Virus record (IMG/VR): IMGVR_UViG_3300033153_003349
Location: 1-56,985 of that record
Source: a virus
DNA: 56,985 nt
Direction: 5' to 3' (one strand)
Below the pieces are notes generated by a model. It ran no database searches. It saw only the letters and a list, made by a program, of their open reading frames with translations, and had not been told where the DNA came from. Positions 15,052 to 23,400 of the stretch are shown here, one piece after another (position 1 is the stretch's first letter; every line of letters starts with the position of its first letter). The position numbers and the translations under genes are program-made.

Positions 15052-16556
15052 GATACCTCCTTAAGTAAGTTAGTCAACATATCAAATTCTTCGGAGGGTA
15101 AACCTCCGTCAATAATATTATCAACAATCGCCTGTTTCTTTTTTAACAATTCAAGTATAGGTTCTTCAATTGTATCTTTACCTAATATATAATATACACT
15201 GACTTGTCTCTCTTGTGAAATCCTATGCGCTCTATCACTGCCTTGTACGTGCAATGCTGGATTCCAACCTAACTCTAAATGAGCTACATAAGCTGAGGCT
15301 GTCAATGTTATCCCCACTCCTGCTGCTTTGAGCTGCCCTATAAACAAAGGATATTTATTATTAGTTTGAAATTCCTTCTCTACCTCTCTTCTTTCAGAAG
15401 CACTAACAGAACCGTCTATCACAAGACAACGACCTTTAAAATGCTCAGCTAAAGTAATAATAAATTCTGTATGGATAGCAAAGACTATTAACTTCTCACC
15501 AGAAGCAAGGAAATCCTCTATCCATTGTATTACATAAGGCAACTTCCCTTTGAATATAATCTGTTTTAAATACTCTATCTGAGCTAATGCTTGGGCTCTC
15601 GATGCTCTCGTCAATCTCTTGCTCTTGGTAGGTTTGTTCTTCTTAATCCAATTGAGAAAATCGGATTTAGCAAAGTCGTAATCACTTCTTGTCGTGATGT
15701 CCATAGGAATTTCTGTGACTACCTTATCGGGGAGTTCTTTGAGCACTTCTTTTTTCCTTCTACGAACCATTAAGTTATTAACTAAGATATGATGTAACTC
15801 GTCTGTTCTAGCAGACCCAGTCATATCCCAACCAAACTTCCCATGCTTTAAGTCACAATATCTTTTAGCAAAGTACCAACGATTTTTAAACAACCCAGGG
15901 TATAACATATTGATTGTTGTCCAAATCTCTATAGGTCTATTCTCAATAGGTGTTCCACTCAATGCAAGAATATTAGAGATGCCTTTACTCAAATGAACCG
16001 TAGCTTTAGTTCTCTCAGAAGTATTATTCTTTATATAATGACTCTCATCTAAAATAAGTGTACTCCAGTTATACTCTTCAAGACGTTTGCCCCATCCTTC
16101 TTTTGATAAAACCTTCTTAATGACCTTTCTCTTATTCTTTCTGGTAACAATTGTGATTATCTTCCATCCCTGCGCTAAAGCTCTTATGAGTGCATCTCCC
16201 CTAGCCAACCTCTTTTTAGTATCAGCGATAACATCGTAATTAATAATAACTACTTCAGCATAAATGTCTGTGATTTCTCTACCGCTTATCACTTGTACCT
16301 GGATGTTATCCCCTAACCACTCATGTATTTTTTCTTCCCACATATACTTAACTGTTACTGGGCAAATAATAAGTACAGGGTAATGAGTATCATCCATAGA
16401 AAGGAAAGCTAATGACTGTATAGTCTTACCTAGACCCATATCGTCAGCCAATAGAACTCTCTTTTCAAACAGGTAAGCCTTTCTCAAGAACTGTCTCTGG
16501 AAAGGCATTAACCTGTTATATATATCCCTTGGTACAAGTGCGCTGGTGTTCTGCAT
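15048..16556 (-). CDS. SNF2-family DNA helicase/translocase
   Basis: A 502-aa compact SNF2 protein, similar in layout to SMARCAL1-type and phage helicases. Motif I is ADDMGLGKT (about 37-45), Ia region VLIICPVTV, motif II LILDESHYIK, motif III LALSGTPIENRP, then the C-terminal lobe with IDGSVSASERR, LKAAGVGITLTAS and motif VI GSDRAHRISQ. No nuclease domain is fused. Such proteins remodel forks or reanneal DNA, the same task class as T4 UvsW, which would fit the recombination-dependent replication set here. ATG 16556 overlaps the DUF932 stop (TAATG). Confidence 0.9.
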   Translation of the reverse strand: MQNTSALVPRDIYNRLMPFQRQFLRKAYLFEKRVLLADDMGLGKTIQSLAFLSMDDTHYPVLIICPVTVKYMWEEKIHEWLGDNIQVQVISGREITDIYAEVVIINYDVIADTKKRLARGDALIRALAQGWKIITIVTRKNKRKVIKKVLSKEGWGKRLEEYNWSTLILDESHYIKNNTSERTKATVHLSKGISNILALSGTPIENRPIEIWTTINMLYPGLFKNRWYFAKRYCDLKHGKFGWDMTGSARTDELHHILVNNLMVRRRKKEVLKELPDKVVTEIPMDITTRSDYDFAKSDFLNWIKKNKPTKSKRLTRASRAQALAQIEYLKQIIFKGKLPYVIQWIEDFLASGEKLIVFAIHTEFIITLAEHFKGRCLVIDGSVSASERREVEKEFQTNNKYPLFIGQLKAAGVGITLTASAYVAHLELGWNPALHVQGSDRAHRISQERQVSVYYILGKDTIEEPILELLKKKQAIVDNIIDGGLPSEEFDMLTNLLKEVS

Positions 16557-17593
16557 TAGTTTAAGATGTTCAAAGATGCGTCAAATGCTTTTTGTCGCAA
16601 CGTTGAAGAACCACTCCTTTGGTTTATAATTAGATGTTCAAACCTATCTTCCCTGTCACCTCTGATAGTCTTGTAATGGTCTACATATTCTGTGACAGCA
16701 TTGTAGGCTCCGTACAAAGTTCCTTTGGTAGCTTTAACTTCATTAATCGTTTCCGAAGTCTCAAATATATCTACCAATTGTTTCCTGGTGTTCTCCGTTC
16801 TAGCAGGAGCTACCATAGCCTCAGTGTCACCGCCCTTTGCTACAGGGTCAGGCAGGACAAGTTTAAAGTACTTATTAATAAGACTAGCATTCATTTTAAA
16901 GCCCGCCATCTCACCGAAATATTCTTTAGCGTGTCGGTAGTACTCAGAAGTAATCTTCAATACCCTGCGAGCTTCTGACACTCTTTCTTGTGCGTTTTTA
17001 GTATGACGTACTTTTACTAATGAACTCCCGCTAAATCCTAAAGCGAACCTGAGAGTATTATGACAAACTACCCGTATAGGGGTTAAAGCTATTGTGATAG
17101 GAGATGTGCCATCATGCGAATTAGTAAAGAGAAGGAACTTTTCAATTGGGTCTCCCTTTACCTTTACATAATCAGGCATCTTACCCATCACCCACATAAT
17201 CCTGCCGTCACTAATTACTCCCGCACTTTCATAAATCATAGAACCTTCCGTTACAATCTCTTCAAAGATATTGAAAGCATTATCGTTCTGATAAGGTTCG
17301 TATCTGTCTCCTACCACTCCCAAATGCTGTTCGGTATCAGTACGGATTGTTTCAAAGGTTCTCGGAACTCTCATGTATCTTTTCTTGATAGCTCCGTCTG
17401 CTCTAATCAAGTTCCTGTGCATATACAAAGGCTTCTTGACTACTTCGTAATCCAGTCCAGACATTTCCAGAAGTTCTTCTTTGTCCATCAGTCTTCCAAA
17501 GTTAATACCTAATCCATGCCAAGCGGGTTGGTATTCAGAATGAACAAAAGCTGCCTTTCCTGTTTTCTCATTTACTGCTAGGTCGTGTGACAT
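16556..17593 (-). CDS. DUF932 (phage/plasmid-like) protein
   Basis: A 345-aa protein of the DUF932 family found on phages and plasmids. Recognisable stretches are AFVHSEYQPAWHGLG near the N-terminus, DRYEPYQNDNAFNIFEEI, LLFTNSHDGTSPITIALTPIRVVCHNTL, and RQKAFDASLNIL at the end. The biochemical role of the family is not established. The ATG at 17593 has AAGGAGG 5 nt upstream. It is the first gene after a 339-bp gap with two hairpins and the AT-rich motif, so it probably starts the replication operon. Confidence 0.88.
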   Translation of the reverse strand: MSHDLAVNEKTGKAAFVHSEYQPAWHGLGINFGRLMDKEELLEMSGLDYEVVKKPLYMHRNLIRADGAIKKRYMRVPRTFETIRTDTEQHLGVVGDRYEPYQNDNAFNIFEEIVTEGSMIYESAGVISDGRIMWVMGKMPDYVKVKGDPIEKFLLFTNSHDGTSPITIALTPIRVVCHNTLRFALGFSGSSLVKVRHTKNAQERVSEARRVLKITSEYYRHAKEYFGEMAGFKMNASLINKYFKLVLPDPVAKGGDTEAMVAPARTENTRKQLVDIFETSETINEVKATKGTLYGAYNAVTEYVDHYKTIRGDREDRFEHLIINQRSGSSTLRQKAFDASLNILN

Positions 17594-17655
17594 ATGGCCT
17601 CCTTATTTAGTTAATTGTTTTGGGTCTAGCCCTTTATCTATAACTAATATAACTA

Positions 17656-17694
17656 ATAATTTATTAAAAAGCAACTATTAATTAATAAATTATA
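17656..17694 (-). promoter_or_regulatory. paired inverted copies of the AT-rich gap motif
   Basis: Plus-strand TTAATAAATTATA at 17682-17694 (13 of 14 core bases, with TATAAT on the coding strand). The same core in opposite orientation lies at 17656-17668 (ATAATTTATTAAA). The two face each other across 13 bp, making an inverted repeat about 63 nt upstream of the DUF932 start. A dimer-binding operator or promoter is a reasonable inference. Confidence 0.5.
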
Positions 17695-17705
17695 ATTAAA
17701 TTTTA

Positions 17706-17738
17706 CTCAAAAAGAAAGGGCATAATCACTACGCCCTT
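17706..17738 (-). terminator. hairpin with T-run (terminator or attenuator)
   Basis: Arms AAGGGCATA (17716-17724) and TACGCCCTT (17730-17738) pair over 9 bp with one wobble and a 5-nt loop. On the coding strand the hairpin is followed by TCTTTTTG. It is the second hairpin between the 17933-18313 gene and DUF932, placed just before the putative promoter, so it may be a backup terminator. Confidence 0.7.
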
Positions 17739-17823
17739 CCTAATTTATAACCCAATCTCAATACCCGCTAAGGTACTGTAATATAAGGAATAAAGAAAAG
17801 GCATACAAGAATGATTTTTAAAG
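17739..17823. other. rest of the 339-bp gap 17594-17932
   Basis: Apart from the two hairpins and the paired AT-rich motif, I see no gene or strong repeat in this gap. No candidate frame has a binding site. The layout is gene end, strong terminator, weak hairpin, AT motif, 60-nt leader, DUF932 start. Confidence 0.5.
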
Positions 17824-17865
17824 GAAAATAAAAAAGGGTTCAGTCGTCTAATTCTGAACCCTTTT
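17824..17865 (-). terminator. strong Rho-independent terminator
   Basis: Perfect 12-bp stem AAAAGGGTTCAG / CTGAACCCTTTT (17832-17843 with 17854-17865) with a 10-nt loop. On the coding strand it runs into a T-rich tract (TTTTTTATTTTCC). It lies 67 nt beyond the stop of the exported-protein gene at 17933-18313, so it ends that transcript. Confidence 0.88.
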
Positions 17866-17932
17866 GAATCTTACATAAAATAACTCACATTATTGTGATA
17901 TTAATATACTTTTTACACTCCGTTGAAGAGAT

Positions 17933-18313
17933 TTAAAGTCCCTCCAGCGGTTTACCTTCCATGGCTATTGTGGTTTTAATTAGTATAATTTTCTTACTGT
18001 TAAAGTTGTCAGTAGGCGGGTCACTCGTACTTCTCATCACTAAGTAATGTATTGTCGCCTTGTCCTGACTCGTAGCAAACGGATAATCTTCATATTTGTC
18101 CGCTTTCGCTATGCTTTGCTCAATCGACATTACATCTAATTGAACAGCTGGACTCTGCTCCAGAACCATTTCTAAAGTTATGCTCTGTTCTTGGTCCGTG
18201 ATTACTGCACCCAATGTGGGCTCACCTCCTATCTCATTCCCTGTTCGGTAGCTTCCTGCAAAGACTACCAAAAAGGAAAATAAAATAAAGGCGAATAACA
18301 TTAATTTTTTCAT
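17933..18313 (-). CDS. exported hypothetical protein, 126 aa
   Basis: N-terminus MKKLMLFAFILFSFLVVFAG is a signal peptide with probable cleavage near VFAG (about residue 19-20). The mature part has no cysteines, is acidic in its middle and ends PLEGL. Segments such as ATIHYLVMRSTSDPP and KKIILIKTTIAMEGKP suggest a small beta domain. ATG 18313 has AAGGAGG about 9 nt upstream. It stands alone between a gap with the AT-rich motif and a strong terminator, so it is likely a single-gene unit expressed early. No family recognised. Confidence 0.75.
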   Translation of the reverse strand: MKKLMLFAFILFSFLVVFAGSYRTGNEIGGEPTLGAVITDQEQSITLEMVLEQSPAVQLDVMSIEQSIAKADKYEDYPFATSQDKATIHYLVMRSTSDPPTDNFNSKKIILIKTTIAMEGKPLEGL

Positions 18314-18380
18314 AGGCTATGCCTCCTTTGGTTAGTGGTTAATAACTGGTTACTTAATTCGGTAACTCGATAAAATAAAG

Positions 18381-18394
18381 TTAATAAATTATTA
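18381..18394 (-). promoter_or_regulatory. AT-rich gap motif, copy in the gap before the exported gene
   Basis: Plus-strand TTAATAAATTATTA shares the TTAATAAATTAT core (12 bases) with the other copies. On the coding strand it reads TAATAATTTATTAA, about 68 nt upstream of the ATG at 18313. TTGCAT lies shortly upstream on the coding strand, but the spacing to a -10 box is not convincing. Confidence 0.4.
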
Positions 18395-18441
18395 ATTAAG
18401 ATGCAAGTCTTTTTTTGCTTCATAGGAAAATAGTTTATACA

Positions 18442-18972
18442 TCAACTCCCTCTATACAAGCCTAATGCTCTGGCTACCTTCGTTTTTTCGTACTCCACTC
18501 TCCCCTTCTCCCTTACAGCCCGTTCTTTATTATACTTTGCGCCCTGGTTAGCTAGGCTGTCGGCTAACTCATTGTATCTGTTACCGCTATGTGCCTTAAC
18601 CCATTTGAACGTAACATCATGCTCCTGTGTAAGCTGATATATTTGTTTTATAAGGTCTAGGTTCTTGATACCTTTATTAATACCTACTCTCCAGTTATGT
18701 CTCTTCCATTCCCTAACCCATTTGCTCATAGAGTTTACTACATACTTACTATCAGAGACTATCGTGACCTGATACTTTTTGCCCTCATGTGAAATCGCCT
18801 GCAAAAACTTCAACACCGCTGTAAACTCCATTCTGTTATTGGTGGATGTTAAAGCTCCTCCGTATTGTATCAATTGTATAGCTCCTAATGAAACAAATCC
18901 CCAACCCCCATTCCCAGGATTAGGTACACAACTGCCATCAGTGTAAACTCTTATAGTTTTGGATTCTGCCAT
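18442..18972 (-). CDS. rnhA: ribonuclease HI
   Basis: Degrades the RNA strand of RNA-DNA hybrids; in phages it removes primers. The 176-aa protein has all catalytic residues: Asp12 (YTDGS), Glu49 (RMEF), Asp74 (SDSKYV) and Asp138 (NELAD), plus His128 in VKAHSG. The basic handle segment WVREWKRHNWR is present. A basic C-terminal extension of about 25 residues follows the normal end. ATG 18972 has AAGGAG 3-4 nt upstream. It is the first gene after the late/early boundary gap. Confidence 0.95.
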   Translation of the reverse strand: MAESKTIRVYTDGSCVPNPGNGGWGFVSLGAIQLIQYGGALTSTNNRMEFTAVLKFLQAISHEGKKYQVTIVSDSKYVVNSMSKWVREWKRHNWRVGINKGIKNLDLIKQIYQLTQEHDVTFKWVKAHSGNRYNELADSLANQGAKYNKERAVREKGRVEYEKTKVARALGLYRGS

Positions 18973-19310
18973 AGACTCCTTACTCGCTTTGCTCGTTTAA
19001 TTACTTTTTTTAATTGCATGAAAGATATGTGAGAAAGGTATCTTAACTCCCCCTATGATTAACATATGAAAGAGATAGATACCTGAAACAAAACTTATGA
19101 AATGACTGTTTCATTTTGGTGTAGCTATTAATATCTCGTTATGAGATACAACTTCTTCTGGTCGCTACTTTTAAATCTGACCTTGCCGTTATTGAAGAAC
19201 CCCGTTTTTACGGCATGACTCTATTGCTTATAAAACGACAGTACGTAAAATTCAGCAAATCTCTGAGCTTAGTACTGATACGGTTTGTCTCGTATCGCAT
19301 AAATTATACA
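18973..19310. other. non-coding region between tail genes and RNase HI
   Basis: This is the largest gap in the window (413 bp in all, to 19385), with no supported gene. It holds three inverted repeats: TATCTC-GTTAT-GAGATA (19132-19148), GATACG-8-CGTATC (19277-19296), and TGCCGT-20-ACGGCA (19184-19215). ATAAATTATA at 19299-19308 matches 10 bases of the recurrent AT-rich motif (TATAAT on the coding strand). It could be a promoter/operator region, a replication origin or a structured RNA; the sequence alone does not decide. Confidence 0.5.
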
Positions 19311-19353
19311 AATAAAAAAGGACAAAAGCAAGCAAAATTTTGCCTCTGTCCTT
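19311..19353 (-). terminator. Rho-independent terminator after the tail operon
   Basis: Outer arms AAGGACA (19318-19324) and TGTCCTT (19347-19353), with an inner palindrome GCAAAATTTTGC, followed on the coding strand by TTTTTTATTTG. It lies 33 nt past the stop of the last tail gene at 19386, closing the late operon. Confidence 0.82.
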
Positions 19354-19385
19354 GACATATTGGGGGAGTAAGAAGTGGATTTATG

Positions 19386-20429
19386 TTACGATTCTATCTC
19401 AACTAAGACAGCAATATCATATGCAGAGATTTCATCTATACCTCCTGCATCTGAAATGAGTTCTATCTTAACACCTATTTTATTATTAGCAACAAATCCA
19501 AAAGGATTAGTTAAAGTGAATCCTCCTTTATCTACTCCTGCTCCTGAATCTAAATTAACTGTTAAGACCATAGTTTTGTCAGCCCCATTTAATAACATAG
19601 TTACTTTTAAATCACTGTTAGCAGGAGGTCCAACAGCAGAAGCACTAAATTGTACTGATACCCCAGTGACATTTCCTGCTCTAAACATTCTATACCCTAA
19701 AGTATTATCAGCCCCATCTACTGTCTGTGCTATCTCTGAGGCATCTCCTCCAGAATCAGCTGTAAGAGCAGCATTATGCCCAAAGTGTAAATGTGACCTT
19801 GCTCCTTTAGCATTTAACGTTTGGAGATTAACTATGTCCAAATCATCAGAAGGGTCTTTCACTCTTGCTCTTCCTGCACTATCCCTTTTCATTATAGCAA
19901 AGCCAGTATCAGCACTAGTAGCATTAATTACTTCAAGCCTTGTAGGATTAATCCACCCATACGTTGCTATATTATCACCAGAGATAGGAGCTTCAACATT
20001 TGCTCTCCCATTAGCATCTCTAATGAGTAATTTATTTGCTGAATTAGCAGAAGTAGCATCATCTAATTTAGTTTTATCAGATGTAGACATAAAACCAGGA
20101 TTGGTTATACTGGCTTCTCCATGAACTCCTGTTCCTACAGAACCTACGTGACCTACAGGAGCAAAAGCTGAAGGTAAATTACCTCCAACTGTTTTAGCAT
20201 CTAAATCCCATTGAGTAGATAATAATGCTTCCCACGTTCCTGGAGTAGATGTGTGTTTCTCAAACATTGCATTCCCAGCATTCCAACGTATAGTTCCTAC
20301 TGGAGGATAATTAGTATCTGTGAACAAAGTAAAATCCATTACAGCTAAAGCATCAACCCTTGCTTGGACTTCATCCCATACTGAATCATAATCTAAAACA
20401 CCGTCTGGTTTTAACCAATTATTAGCCAT
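19386..20429 (-). CDS. tail fibre-like structural protein, 347 aa
   Basis: Last gene of the tail operon, right after the J-like tip protein. The N-terminal part contains a short fibre-type stretch (YPPVGTIRWNAGNAMFEKHTS and WDLDAKTVGG). It then has TSDKTKLDDATSANSANKLLIRDANGR and two further copies of the DSAGRARV/DANGRANV type, typical of trimeric fibre shafts. The C-terminal about 110 residues look like a beta-sandwich (SVQFSASAVG through VLVEIES). ATG 20429 has AAAGGAG upstream. Probably a side or tip fibre that contacts the host. Confidence 0.75.
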   Translation of the reverse strand: MANNWLKPDGVLDYDSVWDEVQARVDALAVMDFTLFTDTNYPPVGTIRWNAGNAMFEKHTSTPGTWEALLSTQWDLDAKTVGGNLPSAFAPVGHVGSVGTGVHGEASITNPGFMSTSDKTKLDDATSANSANKLLIRDANGRANVEAPISGDNIATYGWINPTRLEVINATSADTGFAIMKRDSAGRARVKDPSDDLDIVNLQTLNAKGARSHLHFGHNAALTADSGGDASEIAQTVDGADNTLGYRMFRAGNVTGVSVQFSASAVGPPANSDLKVTMLLNGADKTMVLTVNLDSGAGVDKGGFTLTNPFGFVANNKIGVKIELISDAGGIDEISAYDIAVLVEIES

Positions 20430-20430
20430 A

Positions 20431-23400
20431 CTAAACTCCTTTTATAAAATAAGTAAAAGCCCCACCATCGTCTACTATCTCCCAAGTGGCTGGGGCTATA
20501 TCTAACATATGTACCATAAAGCCTGTCGGGTTTGGTATATCTTTATAATCAGCTAACATTGTCGCACCTGGATATTCAGTACCTTCAACTGTTAATGTAA
20601 TAATATCAATATCAAGAAAGTCTGCCATAGGAATCCATACACCAGCCCATACATAATCCTCATCAGTCGTTACAGTTAATGTAGTACTACCATCCACACT
20701 AGAATAAGTTTTAGCTGCTGAATGTTCATCAGTAAAGAAACGGTAATAACAAGTAAGATTGGATGGCAAGGTTCCTGTATATGGCTTATCATAGTTAGCT
20801 AAAATGTTTGCATCACTAACTCCTAATCCTGGCCATATTCTAAATTCAACAGTAATGAGGTCCATTAAGACATCAACATTAGCATTATCATCTTCCCTGT
20901 CCATCTTTTTGCCTAAGATTAAATCCCCTCCACCTCCAGGGTCACCAATAGATACATCTCCAATAATACCTCCTGGTTGTCCATTAACATAAAACAAACC
21001 ATCACCAGAACCACTGTCGGCTTTCCAAGCAATATGAACTAACTCTCCAACAGGCACTTCTTGACTTCCTTGCTCAGAAGAAAAGTTTGTTCCTCCACCA
21101 TCATTCCAATAAAATGTAGGATATAATTTTCCTCCAGAAATAATAACTCCTAAACCAAATACATAATCTTGTGCAAGAAGATACCACTTAGCACTAACAC
21201 CACCTGTTGGTATCTTTGGAATGATACCTATCCATTCAACTGTGTAATCTGTAGCATCAATAAGGTCAAAAGAAACATGAGGACCACCACTCCTGTCTGC
21301 AAAACAATTAGACGACTTAACCAATGACAAAGCACTAACAGGATTGGCAAAATCACTTTCGTCAAGTAGCTGATTCATATTATCAATATATCCTGAATCA
21401 AGTTTTTCTTGTACGAAAAGACGAGCTTTCCAATCTTGTACTTGAACAATTTGTTTGTCGTTAGCTAAATCAATAGTGAGCTTATATCGAACATATCTAA
21501 AATTTGATGTGAATATAGATTGTGTATTATCGTATGTAGTCCACACAGAATTATCAGGACTTGTTTCTATTTTTGGTGTTACTGTATATGTTCCTGTCCC
21601 AGTTATTAACATAGTATTAAATTCAAAAGATATAGTAGCTGCTTCAACAATTGCTTGATAATCTATTTGTTCCTGATAATATACTGCATCTGCTGTGACC
21701 TTAGAAGGTGTCAAGAAATGACTATATCCTGCTGTTGATTTAGCATCTGTATTAGCCCAATCGAATCCAGCAGGTTCAAATACTCCATCCCAACTTGTTT
21801 GTTCATACTGTAAACGAGACCCAAACAAAAGAATATTATCACCGTCTGCTACTGTTGTTTTCCTATACAGATTTGTCCACACTCCGACATAAGCAGAAGT
21901 TATTGTAATTCCTGTCCCACCTTTAAAGTCTGACTCATGTAAATCTAATAATTGAAAATTAGGTGGTTGATTTACTTCTACGATTACACTTTTTTCAGTT
22001 CCCTCATTACCTACTAAATCAACAGGAACAATCCAATATGTTTTTTCTCCTCCGTCTAACTCAAATATATTAGAAAATGTGGTAGAACTAAACCCTATCT
22101 CCGTGGCGGACACAAAAACATCACCACGTAATACTTTATAACCTAATGTTTCAATAGTTCCCGTACCATCCTCTGTCCATTGTAACAATACATTATTGTC
22201 AAGAACAGTAGCTTTCACTGTAAGAATCGAAGCCAGATTTATAGGAACATCTACAATAGACTCAATACCTTCTATCCCTGCATCATCTACAGCCCTAACC
22301 CACCAATATCTATCTTGAGCTTTTTCTATTCGTTTAGAGTACGCAGTAGTATTAACTGATGTCTTTAAGTTCAATGCACTAAATGTATCTGTATCGCTTG
22401 AAAAGATTTCGTAATAATTTACTTTAAAAGTGTTGTTTATAAGTGACCAAGTTAAAGTCATAGTAGCTTTATCTATTGTAGCTTTCAATCCACTTATACC
22501 AGAAAAGTTAATTTCTATCACAGTAGAAGCCATATTACTACTTTCAATATTGGAAGTATCTATAGCTTTAATCCCAAATGTATAATGTCCAGGAGGATTT
22601 AACAAACCTAAATCTGTTTCATTAGCTTTTCCTCTCCAAAGAAAATCTAAATTATCCCAACCTAAGCCAGGAGGATTCCCTGGGTCGTATGCAGGACTAA
22701 CTCTTATTTCATATTCATCTCTGTCTGCATCTAAAATATGAGTCCATCTTCCTTTAAGTTTATTGTCCTCCATAAATACAGAAAAATTCTCAACATCGCT
22801 TGGAGGATATTCTTTACCTATTACATATACAGTGGTTGCATCAGACCATGCAGAAGGTTTATTGTAAATAGATATACTTCTTACCTGGACTTCTACTCTA
22901 TCTTCAGGACTTACATCTGTTAATCTTATAAATGTATTATCAGGAGTTGTCTTAACATATTTATAGGTTAGCCCAGAAGAATATATTGATTTATATCTTA
23001 ACTCTACAGCACCGACTATAACGCCTGACCTATTTAAACTATATACTACCGTTACGCTTGCCTTGAAACTGCCGTCTATGTCTTTTATCAGAGTTGCAGA
23101 GTTACTATTAACAGCAATAAGCACAGGCACAGGAGGAACTAGGTTTGTCAAATCTAACGGACTAGTAGTTCCAGGGTCATACTCAGGTATAGGGTCAGTA
23201 TGCGAATCCAATATAGAAGGAGCTTCATCTACCAAAGTTAATGTAGCACTTAAGTTCTGATGATATTCTATTTGTGTTACTTTACAACGGACATCTACAG
23301 AACCATAGACACCAAAGATAAACAAATCACCTATATTAATTTTAGCTACATCAATAGTAGCAGTAAATTCAGTAATATTTATTCCTGGTGCTAATGTTAC

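Noticed and set aside
19043-19114. 23-codon frame (MKQSFHKF...) in the 413-bp gap
   Set aside because: No ribosome binding site, very short, and not linked to neighbours; more likely chance.
19375-20124. 249-aa open frame on the plus strand
   Set aside because: Lies fully inside the minus-strand fibre gene 19386-20429, which has a good binding site and fits the operon. The plus-strand product is low-complexity Ser/Leu/Ala-rich, typical of a shadow frame.
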